Source: Neohoeflea coraliihabitans
GTDB taxonomy: Bacteria > Pseudomonadota > Alphaproteobacteria > Rhizobiales > Rhizobiaceae
NCBI RefSeq assembly: GCF_019334345.1
Contig: NZ_JAHWQX010000004.1
Coordinates: 62,001 to 126,000 of the forward strand
DNA length: 64,000 bases
Direction of reading: 5' to 3'
Positions within the stretch are counted from its first letter, which is position 1; every line of letters begins with the position of its first letter. Shown here one piece after another: positions 54,280 to 64,000 of the stretch. The position numbers and the translations under genes are program-made. Below the pieces are notes generated by a model. That model made no database searches. It was given only the letters and a program-made list of their open reading frames with translations, and was not told the DNA's origin.

Positions 54280-56280
54280 ATGATCACCGAACTGGGCCAT
54301 TTCGCACTGATCCTGGCGCTTGCCACGACCCTGTTGCAGGCCGTCGTGCCCCTGCTCGGAGCGCGCCGCCACGACGCGGCGATGATGGCCGTGGGCGGCA
54401 TGGCGGCGCAGGCGGCCTTCGTGCTGATCATTTTCTCCTTTCTCACCCTGGTCTATGCCTATGTCGTCTCCGACTTCTCGCTGCTGAACGTCGTCGAGAA
54501 CTCGCATTCGCGAAAGCCGCTGTTGTTCAAGATCACCGGTGTGTGGGGCAACCATGAGGGCTCGATGCTCCTGTGGGTGTCGATCCTCGCCCTGTTCTCG
54601 GCGCTGGTGGCTCTGTTCGGCGGCAATCTGCCGGCCACGTTGCGCGCCAATGTGCTGGCCGTGCAGGCATGGATCACCGCCGCCTTCCTGCTGTTCATTC
54701 TCTTGACCTCCAACCCCTTTCTGCGCGTCAGCCCGGCCCCCGCCGAGGGCAACGATCTCAACCCGATCCTGCAGGACATCGGTCTCGCCATCCACCCGCC
54801 GATGCTCTATGTCGGCTATGTCGGCTTCTCGATCTCCTTCTCCTTTGCGCTTGCCGCCTTGATCGAAGGCCGCATTGACGCCGCCTGGGCCCGCTGGGTG
54901 CGGCCCTGGACGCTGATGGCCTGGAGCTTCCTGACCGCCGGTATCGCCATGGGCTCCTACTGGGCCTATTACGAACTCGGCTGGGGCGGCTGGTGGTTCT
55001 GGGATCCGGTCGAGAATGCCTCCTTCATGCCCTGGCTCGTCGGCACGGCGCTGCTGCATTCGGCGCTGGTGATGGAAAAGCGCGAGGCCCTGAAGATCTG
55101 GACGGTGCTGCTGGCCATCCTGACCTTCTCCTTCTCGCTTCTCGGCACGTTCCTCGTGCGCTCCGGCGTTCTCACCTCGGTGCACTCCTTTGCGTCCGAT
55201 CCGACGCGCGGCGTCTTCATTCTCGGCATTCTCGTGCTGTTCATCGGCGGCGCCTTTGCCCTGTTCGGCCTGCGCGCCGCCACCCTGAAGGCCGGTGGCC
55301 TTTTCGCGCCGATCTCGCGCGAGGGCGCCCTGGTGCTCAACAATCTGTTTCTGACCACCGCCGCCGCCACCGTCCTGGTCGGCACGCTCTATCCGCTGGT
55401 GCTGGAAGCGACCACCGGCAGCAAGATCTCCGTCGGCGCGCCGTTCTTCAATCTGACCTTCGGCCCGCTGATGATCCCGCTGGTCTGCGCCGTGCCGTTC
55501 GGCCCGCTGCTGGCGTGGAAACGCGGCGATCTGGCCGGCGCCGCGCAGCGCCTCTACATGGCGGCCGGCGTTGCCGTTCTCATCGGTCTCATCGTCGCCG
55601 CCTTCACCACCGACGGCCCGGTGCTCGCCGCCGCCGGCATCGCGCTCGGCGTCTTCGTCATCGGCGGCGCTCTGAGCGATCTTGCCTATCGGTCCGGCTT
55701 TGGCCGCCTGCCGCTGGCCACCGTCTGGGCGCGCGCCAAGGGTCTGCCGCGCTCGGCCTTTGGCACGGTCTTCGCCCATGCCGGCGTCGGGGTCATGGTG
55801 ATCGGTGTCGTTGCCGCCAGCGTCTACTCCACCGAAACCGTGACGGCGATGAATCCCGGCGACACGATTGAGGCGGGCGGCTACAGCGTCCGCTTCGAGG
55901 GACTGAGCGATGTCCAGGGCCCGAATTACACCGCCCAGTCCGGCGCCTTCATCATCTCGCGCGGCGGCGCCGAGGTGGCGCGCACCGAGAGTTCCAAGCG
56001 CTTTTATCCGGCCCGCCAGATGCCGACCACCGAGGCCGGCATTCTCACCTTCGGCGCCAGCCAGCTCTACATTTCCCTCGGCGACCCGGAAGCCAATGGC
56101 AAGCTGGTGGTGCGCGTCTGGTGGAAGGCCTGGGTGACGCTGATCTGGTACGGCGCGGTGCTGATGGTCATCGGCGGCGGCCTGTCGCTGTCCGATCGCC
56201 GTCTGCGCGTCGGGGCGCCAAATCGCCGCCGCAAGCCGGTGCCCGCCGACACCCTTGCCGGCGCCGGAGCGCCATCATGA
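54280..56280 (+). CDS. ccmF: Cytochrome c heme lyase subunit CcmF (CycK)
   Basis: A 666-residue polytopic membrane protein attaching heme to apocytochromes together with CcmH and CcmI. The tryptophan-rich WWD motif [19 protein letters not shown] is intact, and the four flanking heme-ligand regions are recognisable (for example [14 protein letters not shown]). ATG 54280 has GAGGGAAG upstream. The stop overlaps the ccmH start (ATGA). Confidence 0.96.
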   Translation: MITELGHFALILALATTLLQAVVPLLGARRHDAAMMAVGGMAAQAAFVLIIFSFLTLVYAYVVSDFSLLNVVENSHSRKPLLFKITGVWGNHEGSMLLWVSILALFSALVALFGGNLPATLRANVLAVQAWITAAFLLFILLTSNPFLRVSPAPAEGNDLNPILQDIGLAIHPPMLYVGYVGFSISFSFALAALIEGRIDAAWARWVRPWTLMAWSFLTAGIAMGSYWAYYELGWGGWWFWDPVENASFMPWLVGTALLHSALVMEKREALKIWTVLLAILTFSFSLLGTFLVRSGVLTSVHSFASDPTRGVFILGILVLFIGGAFALFGLRAATLKAGGLFAPISREGALVLNNLFLTTAAATVLVGTLYPLVLEATTGSKISVGAPFFNLTFGPLMIPLVCAVPFGPLLAWKRGDLAGAAQRLYMAAGVAVLIGLIVAAFTTDGPVLAAAGIALGVFVIGGALSDLAYRSGFGRLPLATVWARAKGLPRSAFGTVFAHAGVGVMVIGVVAASVYSTETVTAMNPGDTIEAGGYSVRFEGLSDVQGPNYTAQSGAFIISRGGAEVARTESSKRFYPARQMPTTEAGILTFGASQLYISLGDPEANGKLVVRVWWKAWVTLIWYGAVLMVIGGGLSLSDRRLRVGAPNRRRKPVPADTLAGAGAPS

Positions 56281-56771
56281 ACGCCGCCTTCGCCAGCAGG
56301 CTGGGACAGGGGTTTGCCGCGCTGGCGCTGGCGGCAGTGCTGCTGTTTTCCGCGCTGACCCCGGCTCTGGCGGTCAACCCCGACGAGGTTCTTGCCGATC
56401 CGCAGCTGGAAGCCCGGGCACGGGCCATTTCCGCCGAACTGCGCTGCCTGGTGTGCCAGAATCAGTCGATCGATGATTCCGATGCCGATCTGGCGCGCGA
56501 TCTGCGCCTTCTGGTGCGCGAGCGCCTCAGCGCCGGCGATTCCGACAGCGAGGTCTATGACTATGTCGTCTCGCGCTACGGTGAATTCGTGCTCCTCAAG
56601 CCGCGGCTGTCCCTGCGCACCGCCCTTTTGTGGACCGCGCCGATCCTTCTTCTGCTGATCGGTATCGCCGTCCTCGTTCTCGCCGGCCGCTCGCGCCAGG
56701 CGGTCGCCGCGCCACCGCGTCTTGATGCCGCCGAGGAGGCGGAAATTGCCCGGCTGACCGGCAAGCGCTGA
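56277..56771 (+). CDS. ccmH: Cytochrome c maturation thiol reductase CcmH (CycL)
   Basis: A 164-residue protein with signal peptide, a periplasmic helical domain containing the redox pair in LRCLVCQNQ (Cys57 and Cys60), and a C-terminal membrane helix (about residues 118-140). It reduces apocytochrome c thiols before heme attachment. It is of the short (CycL) type without the TPR domain, consistent with a separate CcmI. Last gene of the operon. Confidence 0.95.
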   Translation: MNAAFASRLGQGFAALALAAVLLFSALTPALAVNPDEVLADPQLEARARAISAELRCLVCQNQSIDDSDADLARDLRLLVRERLSAGDSDSEVYDYVVSRYGEFVLLKPRLSLRTALLWTAPILLLLIGIAVLVLAGRSRQAVAAPPRLDAAEEAEIARLTGKR

Positions 56772-56941
56772 CCCCAACGGATCGAACTGTGGCAGCTTCG
56801 CGGCGAACCTTACCAAGCTTTAATGTGGCGGAAAGGTTGCCGTAAACCGACAGGCGCTATCTCTCTTTGCAACGCCGGGCCTCTCCCTTTTTCGAAGGGA
56901 GGGCTCCGACTCCGAATTCATGCGAAAGAGGAAGACGCTTA

Positions 56942-58468
56942 ATGTCAGACAAATCTCCCCTCAAGACCCATCGCCTGCTGGCCACCACCGCCATTGCCGG
57001 TTTTGCCGCCACAATGCTGTCGATCGGCACGCCGGTGCAGACCAGCACCGCCCTTGCCGATGCTGTCTCCGTCGAGGCGCCGCAGGCTCCGAGCTTTGCC
57101 GATGTGGTTGAAGCCGTCTCGCCCGCCGTCGTCTCGGTCAGGGTGACCTCCAACGTCAAGCCGGTCGGCGACGAGACCTTCTCCTTCAACGGACGCGGTC
57201 TCGAGGATCTGCCCGACGACCATCCGATGAAGCGCTTCTTTGACCAGTTCGATCGCCAGTTCGGCGAGCGCGCGCCAGGACCGCGCCCCGAGCGCCGTGG
57301 CCGCGCCCGTCCGGTCAGCCAGGGCTCCGGCTTCTTCATCTCGGAAGACGGTTACCTGGTCACCAATAACCACGTCGTTGACGGCGGCAGTGCCTTTCAG
57401 GTGATCATGGATGACGGCACCGAGCTCGACGCCAAGCTGGTCGGCAAGGATCCGCGCACCGATCTCGCCGTTCTCAAGGTCGAGGAAGCGCGCGAATTCG
57501 TCTATGTCGACTGGTCCGACGACAGCCGCGTCCGCGTCGGCGACTGGGTGGTCGCCGTGGGCAACCCCTTCGGCCTTGGCGGCTCCGTGACCGCCGGCAT
57601 CGTTTCGGCGCGCGGCCGTGACATCGGCGCTGGCCCCTACGATGATTTCATCCAGGTCGATGCGGCCGTCAACAAGGGCAATTCCGGTGGCCCGACCTTC
57701 GATCTCAGCGGCAAGGTGATCGGCGTCAACACCGCCATCTTCTCGCCGTCGGGCGGCAATGTCGGCATCGCCTTCGCGATTCCCGCCTCCACCGCCAAGG
57801 CCGTCGTGCGCGACCTCATCGATGACGGCACCGTCGACCGCGGCTGGCTCGGCGTACAGATCCAGCCGGTCACCGACGACATCGCCGAATCGCTTGGTCT
57901 TGCCGAGGCCGAAGGCGCCCTGGTAACCGCGCCGCAGCCCGATGCCCCGGCTGGCAAGGCCGGCATCGAAGCCGGTGACGTCGTCACCGCCGTCAATGGC
58001 GAGACGGTCGAGGGCCCGCGTGAACTGGCCAAGAAGATCGCCGCCATCGAGCCGGGCGAGACCGTCGAGATCACCCTGTGGCGGGATGGCAAGAGTGTCG
58101 AGAAGTCCGTCACCCTCGGCAGCCTGCCGATGGAAACGGCGGCCCTTTCGCCGGATGCCGATGACCCGGCGGAAGACGCGCCGGCCGCAGCCACCGCAAC
58201 GCTCGACGCCTTCGGCCTGACCGTCATCCCCAACGAGGATGGCAAGGGTCTGGTCATCACCGATGTGGCGGCCGACAGCGCAGCTGACGAACGCGGCCTG
58301 CGCGCCGGTGACGTCATCCTGTCTGTCAACAACCGGGAGGCGACCAGCGCCAAAGAGGTTGTGGCAATCATCGACGAAGCCGCCAAGGAAGGGCGCAAGG
58401 CTGCGCTGTTCCAGGTCGAGAACGAAAGCCGCTCGCGCTTCGTCGCCCTGCCGATCGAACAGGGCTGA
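56942..58468 (+). CDS. degP: Periplasmic DegP/HtrA-type serine protease
   Basis: A 508-residue envelope quality-control protease. Signal peptide to about residue 40, trypsin-like domain with catalytic triad His144 (TNNHVVDGG), Asp174 (RTDLAVLKV) and Ser248 (GNSGGPTF), then two PDZ domains (about 305-395 and 415-505). GAGGAAG precedes ATG 56942; the in-frame upstream extension is not protein-like. It follows the ccm operon by 170 bp, and has its own terminator about 100 bp after the stop. Confidence 0.95.
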   Translation: MSDKSPLKTHRLLATTAIAGFAATMLSIGTPVQTSTALADAVSVEAPQAPSFADVVEAVSPAVVSVRVTSNVKPVGDETFSFNGRGLEDLPDDHPMKRFFDQFDRQFGERAPGPRPERRGRARPVSQGSGFFISEDGYLVTNNHVVDGGSAFQVIMDDGTELDAKLVGKDPRTDLAVLKVEEAREFVYVDWSDDSRVRVGDWVVAVGNPFGLGGSVTAGIVSARGRDIGAGPYDDFIQVDAAVNKGNSGGPTFDLSGKVIGVNTAIFSPSGGNVGIAFAIPASTAKAVVRDLIDDGTVDRGWLGVQIQPVTDDIAESLGLAEAEGALVTAPQPDAPAGKAGIEAGDVVTAVNGETVEGPRELAKKIAAIEPGETVEITLWRDGKSVEKSVTLGSLPMETAALSPDADDPAEDAPAAATATLDAFGLTVIPNEDGKGLVITDVAADSAADERGLRAGDVILSVNNREATSAKEVVAIIDEAAKEGRKAALFQVENESRSRFVALPIEQG

Positions 58469-58571
58469 CGCACCGCCCACGGTCGCCGGCGCGACAGGCG
58501 CGGCCAGAGGCATGTGGCGTCCGGCCGGGAACCTGTTCGCTCCGGATCCTGTTGACCGGCCCACACGCAAA

Positions 58572-58608
58572 GACAGCGGGTCGCCCCATCGGCCCGCTGT
58601 CGCTTTTT
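58572..58608 (+). terminator. Rho-independent terminator after degP
   Basis: A perfect 9-bp stem (GACAGCGGG with CCCGCTGTC) and a 12-base loop are followed by GCTTTTT. Confidence 0.8.
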
Positions 58609-58740
58609 CCACGCCATGAAACAAGGCGGCGCCAGGCCGCTGTGGAGACCGCGACCATGCCGATCGATCATCCGCCCGGTGAGGCAGATCAAGAGCGTCA
58701 GGCTTGTGAGGTGGCTGACAATGCCGCTACAACGCCGGGC

Positions 58741-59418
58741 ATGAAGATTCTCATCATCGAGGACGATCTCGAGACGGCCGCTTACCTGACTCGCGCCTTT
58801 CGCGAGGCAGGCATGGTCATCGATCATGCCAGTGACGGCGACAGCGGCTTCTTCCTTGCTTCGGAAAACGATTATGATGTGCTGGTCGTGGACCGCATGC
58901 TGCCCAAGCGTGACGGCCTGTCGATCATCTCCGAACTGCGCGCCAGCGGCGACACCACGCCGGCGCTGATCCTGTCGGCCCTCGGCCAGGTCGATGATCG
59001 TGTCACCGGCCTGCGCGCCGGCGGCGATGACTATCTCACCAAGCCCTATGCCTTTTCCGAGCTGCTCGCCCGCGTCGAGATCCTCGGACGCCGCAAGGGC
59101 ACCCGCGACACCGAAACCAGCTACCAGGTCGGCGATCTCGAACTCGACCGCCTGAGCCACGAGGTGCGGCGCGCCGGCAAGCTGATCGCCCTGCAGCCGC
59201 GCGAATACCGTCTGCTTGAATATCTGATGAAGAACGCCGGCCAGGTGGTCACCCGTACCATGCTGCTCGAACATGTCTGGGACTATCACTTCGATCCGCA
59301 GACCAATGTCATCGATGTGCATATCTCGCGGCTGCGCGCCAAGATCGAGAAGGATTTCGACGCGCCGCTCCTGCGCACCATTCGCGGGGCCGGATACATG
59401 ATGAAGGCGGGGGACTAA
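58741..59418 (+). CDS. OmpR-type response regulator
   Basis: A 225-residue regulator: receiver domain (acidic EDD at 7-9, phospho-acceptor Asp51 in VVDRMLP, Lys in TKPY), then a winged-helix domain ending SRLRAKIEKDFDAPLLRTIRGAGYM. ATG 58741 opens the conserved MKILIIEDD motif; the frame extends upstream but without conserved sequence. It pairs with the kinase 6 bp downstream. The degP-two-component-glnE order occurs in rhizobia; the target genes are unknown. Confidence 0.9.
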   Translation: MKILIIEDDLETAAYLTRAFREAGMVIDHASDGDSGFFLASENDYDVLVVDRMLPKRDGLSIISELRASGDTTPALILSALGQVDDRVTGLRAGGDDYLTKPYAFSELLARVEILGRRKGTRDTETSYQVGDLELDRLSHEVRRAGKLIALQPREYRLLEYLMKNAGQVVTRTMLLEHVWDYHFDPQTNVIDVHISRLRAKIEKDFDAPLLRTIRGAGYMMKAGD

Positions 59419-59424
59419 GCGGCG

Positions 59425-60867
59425 ATGGCCGGACGCTCGGGCAGCGTGCTCAGCCGCTTCGGCGCCATGCTGAGCACCACGGCAGTGCGCCTGTCGGCCC
59501 TGTACCTGGCCCTGTTTGCCATTTGCGCTGTGGCGCTGGTGTTCTACGTCACCGCGATTTCCGAGGGCTTGCTGCGCGACCAGACCGAACGCGCCGTGCG
59601 CGGCGAGATGCGCGATATTTCCCGCATCTATCAGACCCGCGGCATAGCCGGCCTGGTGCGCATCATCGACCGCCGCTCGCGCCAGCCCGGCGCCAATTTG
59701 TACATTATCGCCGCCGCCCAGGGGCAGATCGTCGCCGGCAATGTCGCCTCGCTGCAGCCGGGGGTTCTCGACCGCGAGGGCTGGACGCAATTGCCCTTCA
59801 CCTATGAGCGCTACGGCGAGCGGGATGCTGACGCCGACCGCGCGCACCGCGCTCTGGCGCGTGTCATCTTTCTGCCCAATGGCATGCGCCTTCTCGTCGG
59901 GCGTGACATCGGCGAACCCGAGCAGGTGCGCGGCCTGGTGCGCCAGGCGCTCGTCATGGCGCTCGCCATCATGTTTGTCGGCGCCCTGGCGATCTGGTTC
60001 TTCGTCGGCCGCCGCGCCCTCAAGCGCATCGATCACATGTCGGCGGCCAGCCGCAAGATCCTCGCCGGTGATCTCAGCCAGCGCCTGCCCGAAGGCGGCT
60101 CCGGCGATGAGTTCGACCGCCTCAGCCGCTCCCTGAACACGCTGCTTGGCCGCATCGAGCGCCTCAATGAGGGACTGCGGCAAGTTTCCGACAATATCGC
60201 CCATGACCTCAAGACGCCGCTGACCCGCCTGCGCAACCGCGCCGAGGCGGCGCTGGCCGAGCGCAATAACGAGGAAGGCTATCGCCGCACGCTGGAAGAA
60301 ATGATCGCCGAGAGCGATCAGCTGATCCGCACTTTCAACGCGCTTTTGATGATCAGCCGCGTCGAGGCCGGCTCGACAATCGCCGAGATGGCTCAAGTCG
60401 ATCTGTCGGCTCTCGCCGCCGATGCCGCCGAGCTCTATGAGCCGGTGGCCGAGGAGGCCGGCGTGGCGCTGCAGCTCGAAATAGCCCCCGGCATCGTCAT
60501 CAGCGGCAACCGCGAATTGCTGGCCCAGGCGCTCTCCAACCTCCTCGACAATGCCATCAAATATGCCGGGGGCCCGGCGGATGCATCGGTGATCGTGCGC
60601 CTGTCCGAAGCTCGCCGCGCCGTGCGCCTGTCAGTCGCCGACAATGGGCCGGGGGTTCCCGCCGACCGCCGCGACGACGTCGTCAAGCGCTTCGTGCGCC
60701 TTGATGAGAGTCGCACGAAACCCGGCACGGGCTTGGGTCTGAGCTTGATTCAGGCGGTCGCTGAAATGCATGATGGCCACCTCGAACTGACCGACGCCTT
60801 TCCCGGCGAGCCGAACCGGCCGGGGCTTGCGGCGACCATCATCCTGCCGGCCGGAGCCAAAGCATGA
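59425..60867 (+). CDS. Sensor histidine kinase
   Basis: A 480-residue membrane kinase: helix at about residues 18-40, periplasmic domain to about 170, second helix (ALVMALAIMFVGALAIWFFV), HAMP domain, His260 in AHDLKTPLTRL, and ATPase domain with N-box NLLDNAIKYA, DNGPGVP and GTGLGLSLIQ. Partner of the regulator just upstream. The stop overlaps glnE (ATGA), an unusual translational coupling of a sensor with a nitrogen-regulation enzyme. Confidence 0.9.
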   Translation: MAGRSGSVLSRFGAMLSTTAVRLSALYLALFAICAVALVFYVTAISEGLLRDQTERAVRGEMRDISRIYQTRGIAGLVRIIDRRSRQPGANLYIIAAAQGQIVAGNVASLQPGVLDREGWTQLPFTYERYGERDADADRAHRALARVIFLPNGMRLLVGRDIGEPEQVRGLVRQALVMALAIMFVGALAIWFFVGRRALKRIDHMSAASRKILAGDLSQRLPEGGSGDEFDRLSRSLNTLLGRIERLNEGLRQVSDNIAHDLKTPLTRLRNRAEAALAERNNEEGYRRTLEEMIAESDQLIRTFNALLMISRVEAGSTIAEMAQVDLSALAADAAELYEPVAEEAGVALQLEIAPGIVISGNRELLAQALSNLLDNAIKYAGGPADASVIVRLSEARRAVRLSVADNGPGVPADRRDDVVKRFVRLDESRTKPGTGLGLSLIQAVAEMHDGHLELTDAFPGEPNRPGLAATIILPAGAKA

Positions 60868-63824
60868 CCGCCATCCTCGGGCAGATCGCCGCGCAGCCGC
60901 TCAAACCCTTCACGGTCAAGGCGGCGAAAGAGGCGCTGTCTGACCTTGGCGCCATGGCGCGCGAGGAGCCAATCCTCAAACCGTTCTTCGACGAGCCCGG
61001 GCCGGCCCGCGACTTCGTCGTCGCGGCGCTGTCCCTGTCGCCGTGGCTGGCCGAATCCGTCGCCGCTGATCCGCTGGCCCTGCACCGCGCCTTGACGCTG
61101 CCGCTCGATGCGTTGCTCGCCGAAGCGGCCACCGCAATGCGCGATGCCTGGCGCAACGGCGAGGGGGGGCTGGCCGGCGAAGCGCTGCTGATGCAGAGGC
61201 TGCGCGAGAACAAGCGTGGCGCCTGCATTGCCCTGGCGCTCAACGATCTCGCCCGTCTGACGGGCGCGCGTGAGACGACGGCGGGCCTGACGATGCTCGC
61301 CGATGCCGCCCTGGCCGCCAGTTTTGACTATTTGCTGCGCGACGCGCATGAAGCCGGCAAGCTGCAATTGCCCGATCCCGACATGCCCTCGCGCGGCACC
61401 GGCCTGTTTGCCCTTGCCATGGGCAAGCATGGAGCCGCCGAGCTCAATTTCTCCTCCGATATCGACATCGTCGTGTTCTTTGATCCCGAAGCCGGCGTCG
61501 TTGACGATGGCGAGGACGCCACGGAAACCTTTGCCCGCCTGGTGCGCCGCCTGGTGCGCATCATGCAGGAGCGCACCGGCCACGGTTATGTCTTCCGCAC
61601 CGATCTGCGCCTGCGGCCTGATCCGGGGTCGACGCCGCTCGCCTTTCCGGTGGATGCGGCGATGCATTACTATGAGAGCCGCGGCCAGAACTGGGAGCGT
61701 GCCGCCTATATCAAGGCGCGTCCGGTGGCCGGCGATCTCGCCGCCGGGGACGCCTTTCTGCGCGATCTCGCCCCCTTCATCTTTCGCAAATATCTCGACT
61801 ATGCCGCCATCGCCGACATTCACTCGATCAAGCGGCAGATCCACGCGCATCGCGGCTTCGGCGAGATCGCCGTCAAGGGCCACAACGTCAAGCTCGGGCG
61901 CGGCGGCATTCGCGAGATCGAGTTCTTTGTCCAGACTCAGCAGCTGATCGCCGGGGGACGCACACCGCAACTGCGCGGCCGGCGCACCGAGGAGATGCTC
62001 GCCGAACTGGCCCGCGTTCACTGGATCGACGAGGAGGCCGCGGCGACCATGACCTCGGCCTATTGGTATCTGCGCGATGTCGAGCACCGCATCCAGATGG
62101 TGCGCGACGAGCAATCGCACACATTGCCGGAGGGCGAGCGCGAACTTGGCCGCATTGCCTTGATGATGGGGGAGAAATCCACCGCCGCCTTCGGGCGGAA
62201 GCTGACCGGCGTGCTCACCTCGGTCGAGACCATCTATGGCGCCTTGTTCGAGGCCGAGGCGCAATTGTCGACCGCCACCGGCGGCAATCTGGTGTTCACC
62301 GGCGAGGATGACGATCCGGCCACCCTGGCGACGCTGTCGCAGATGGGGTTCGAACGCCCGACCGTGGTCGCCGGGATCATCCGCACCTGGCACTACGGCC
62401 GCTACCGCGCCACCCAGTCGACGGAAGCCCGCGCCCGGCTGACCGAACTGGCGCCACGCCTGCTGGAAGTGTTCGGATCGACGCGCCGGGCCGATGAGGC
62501 CATCATGCGCTTTGACGGCTTTCTCGCCGGCCTTCCTTCGGGCATCCAGCTGTTCTCGCTGCTCAGCAACAATCCGGCCCTGCTCAATTTCATGGTCACT
62601 GTGATGACCGCGGCGCCCCGCCTGGCGGACCTGATCGGCCGGCGCCCGCACGTCTTTGACGGCATGCTCGATCCGACGCTGATGTCGGAATTGCCGACCC
62701 GCGCCTATCTCGCCGAGCGCATCGGCAATGCCCTGGCCGGGGCACGCGACTATGAGGAGACCCTCGACAGGCTGCGCATCATCGCCCTTGAGCAGAAATT
62801 CCTGATCGGCGTTCGTCTGCTGACCGGGGCGATCACCGGCCCGCGCGCCGGCGAAGCCTTCACCGATCTTGCCGACCTGATCATCGCCGCCGCGCTCGAC
62901 GCCGTGCGCGCCGAAATGGAGGAAGCGCACGGCAAGGTGCCCGGTGGCCGCGTCGCGGTGCTCGGCATGGGCAAGCTGGGCAGCCGCGAACTGACCGCCG
63001 GATCCGATGTCGACATCATTCTCCTGTATGACCGCCATCCGGACATGCAGGATTCCGATGGCCCGAAGCCGCTCGACCCGGTGCGCTATTACGCCCGCTT
63101 CACGCAGCGCCTGATCGCCGCCCTCTCGGCGCCGACAGCGGAAGGCATTCTCTACGAGGTGGATCTGCGCCTGCGCCCCTCCGGCAACAAGGGGCCGGTG
63201 GCCACCTCGCTCGCGGCCTTTCGCAAATACCAGGCCAGTGAGGCCGAGACGTGGGAACACATGGCCCTGACGCGCGCCCGGCCGGTGGCCGGTGACGCCG
63301 AGCTGATCGCCGAGACCTGCGCCGCCATCGACCAGGTTCTTTCAGCCCCGCGCAGCGCGAAGAAACTCGCTGCCGACGTCGCCGACATGCGTGCCCTGAT
63401 CGACAGCGAAAAACCGCCCTCCAGCATCTGGGACGTCAAATTGATGAAGGGCGGGCTGATCGACATCGAGTTCATAGCCCAGTTCCTGGCTTTGCAGGCG
63501 CATGCCGAGGGCTGGAAGCCGAACAGCGGCTGCACCGGCACCGTGGCGGTGCTTGAGGCTCTCGGGTCCGATCGCATCGGTGTCGAGCGCGTCGAAACCC
63601 TGGTGCGCGCGCATCAATTGTGGATGGGCCAGACGCAGATGGTGCGCATGTGCGTGGCCGGCGGCTTCAACCCCGCCGAGGCACCGGCCGGACTGATCGA
63701 CCTCGTGGTGCGTGCCGCCGATGCGCCGGATCTCAAGGCGCTGGAGGCCGATTTCAAGACCACCGGACGCAGCGTGCGCAAGCTGTTCGAGAAGATCCTG
63801 CGCGAAGCCCGGGGCCGGAAATAG
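60864..63824 (+). CDS. glnE: Bifunctional glutamine synthetase adenylyltransferase/adenylyl-removing enzyme
   Basis: A 986-residue enzyme that adenylylates and de-adenylylates glutamine synthetase according to nitrogen status signalled by PII. Two nucleotidyltransferase domains are visible: an N-terminal one with ELNFSSDIDIVVFF (removal activity) and a C-terminal one with ELTAGSDVDIILLYD (transfer activity), each followed by the GlnE-specific regions (for example KLGRGGIREIEFFVQ and MKGGLIDIEFIAQ). Length is normal. ATG 60864 overlaps the kinase stop by 4 bp. A run of seven G occurs near 61165 within the gene. Confidence 0.96.
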   Translation: MTAILGQIAAQPLKPFTVKAAKEALSDLGAMAREEPILKPFFDEPGPARDFVVAALSLSPWLAESVAADPLALHRALTLPLDALLAEAATAMRDAWRNGEGGLAGEALLMQRLRENKRGACIALALNDLARLTGARETTAGLTMLADAALAASFDYLLRDAHEAGKLQLPDPDMPSRGTGLFALAMGKHGAAELNFSSDIDIVVFFDPEAGVVDDGEDATETFARLVRRLVRIMQERTGHGYVFRTDLRLRPDPGSTPLAFPVDAAMHYYESRGQNWERAAYIKARPVAGDLAAGDAFLRDLAPFIFRKYLDYAAIADIHSIKRQIHAHRGFGEIAVKGHNVKLGRGGIREIEFFVQTQQLIAGGRTPQLRGRRTEEMLAELARVHWIDEEAAATMTSAYWYLRDVEHRIQMVRDEQSHTLPEGERELGRIALMMGEKSTAAFGRKLTGVLTSVETIYGALFEAEAQLSTATGGNLVFTGEDDDPATLATLSQMGFERPTVVAGIIRTWHYGRYRATQSTEARARLTELAPRLLEVFGSTRRADEAIMRFDGFLAGLPSGIQLFSLLSNNPALLNFMVTVMTAAPRLADLIGRRPHVFDGMLDPTLMSELPTRAYLAERIGNALAGARDYEETLDRLRIIALEQKFLIGVRLLTGAITGPRAGEAFTDLADLIIAAALDAVRAEMEEAHGKVPGGRVAVLGMGKLGSRELTAGSDVDIILLYDRHPDMQDSDGPKPLDPVRYYARFTQRLIAALSAPTAEGILYEVDLRLRPSGNKGPVATSLAAFRKYQASEAETWEHMALTRARPVAGDAELIAETCAAIDQVLSAPRSAKKLAADVADMRALIDSEKPPSSIWDVKLMKGGLIDIEFIAQFLALQAHAEGWKPNSGCTGTVAVLEALGSDRIGVERVETLVRAHQLWMGQTQMVRMCVAGGFNPAEAPAGLIDLVVRAADAPDLKALEADFKTTGRSVRKLFEKILREARGRK

Positions 63825-63839
63825 CCGGCACGAGCGCTA

Positions 63840-64000
63840 TCAGGCGGCCGCGGCCTGCGTCTTGCCGGCACCCTGCGGCGCATCGCTCTTGCCCGGTTTT
63901 GACGGTCCGGTCACCGGCTCGAGCGGCACGCCGTCATCGGTGACGTTGCACGGCACCCGGATCGCCACCAGCGTGCCCACGCCTTCCACCGAGCGGATGC
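63840..64000 (-). CDS. Histidine kinase-like protein, C-terminal fragment (runs off right edge)
   Basis: The last 53 codons of a minus-strand gene, ending at a TGA at 63842-63840. RSVEGVGTLVAIRVPC matches the final strand of HATPase domains of sensor kinases, followed by a disordered Pro/Lys/Ala-rich tail. It converges with glnE, 15 bp apart. The upstream part lies outside the window. Confidence 0.65.
   Translation of the reverse strand, partial: IRSVEGVGTLVAIRVPCNVTDDGVPLEPVTGPSKPGKSDAPQGAGKTQAAAA

Noticed and set aside
57637-60396. Very long open frame on the minus strand (919 codons) across degP and the two-component genes
   Set aside because: It is antisense to three well-supported genes, and its composition (Arg/Gly/His-rich, no motif) is the usual mirror of GC-rich coding DNA.
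60750-63260. 836-codon minus-strand frame antisense to glnE
   Set aside because: It fully overlaps a canonical GlnE gene with both catalytic motifs; the antisense product has no recognisable domain.

Overview
The window is GC-rich, densely coding chromosomal DNA from an alphaproteobacterium, almost certainly a member of the Hyphomicrobiales (Rhizobiales). The support is a MucR/Ros-type regulator, a FeuN-FeuP-FeuQ-like module next to a ccmI-ccmE-ccmF-ccmH (cycHJKL) operon, then degP, a second two-component pair and glnE (a rhizobial gene order), a DUF2336 protein, and a complete Rhodobacter-type gene transfer agent (GTA) cluster. I saw no rRNA, tRNA, CRISPR array, integrase or insertion sequence.

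Layout. 0-6.4 kb: surface and oxidative-stress functions. A partial TadG-like gene runs off the left edge, followed by sodB, a cytochrome c556-like gene, a diheme cytochrome c and three tandem TadG-like/von Willebrand factor A proteins. 6.4-7.8 kb: a long stretch with no convincing gene. 7.8-12.1 kb: oligopeptidase B, a degenerate adenylate-forming enzyme and msrB, all on the minus strand. 12.4-18.5 kb: a seven-gene Mrp cation/proton antiporter operon (mrpABCDEFG), mostly translationally coupled. 18.5-31.2 kb: the MucR regulator, a DnaA-domain-IV-like protein with a DUF6456 partner, SufE, a DUF5330 protein, a membrane histidine kinase overlapping a peptidoglycan-binding protein, DUF1491, DUF2336, a small conserved-looking protein, a DUF1254/DUF1214 pair and a class A penicillin-binding protein. 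31.4-33.2 kb: a YcgN-like Cys-cluster protein, two overlapping minus-strand genes of unknown function and an in-phase hexanucleotide array ending near an intrinsic terminator.

33.2-48.7 kb: the GTA structural cluster in canonical order (small and large terminase, portal, protease, capsid, connectors, tail tube, chaperones, short tape measure, distal tail and hub, NlpC/P60 peptidase, 1285-residue baseplate protein), ending with a holin-like gene. It is interrupted between the large terminase and portal by a Dabb-fold gene with its own terminator, and another strong terminator follows the capsid gene.

48.8-64 kb: feuN-feuP-feuQ-like genes, a surface lipoprotein, the cytochrome c maturation operon, DegP, a second response regulator/kinase pair, glnE, and the C-terminal end of another histidine kinase at the right edge.

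The most noteworthy points are the GTA cluster with its Dabb insertion and internal terminators, the 23-unit hexamer array upstream of it, the tandem TadG family, the degenerate adenylation protein and the DnaA-IV-like/DUF6456 couple.
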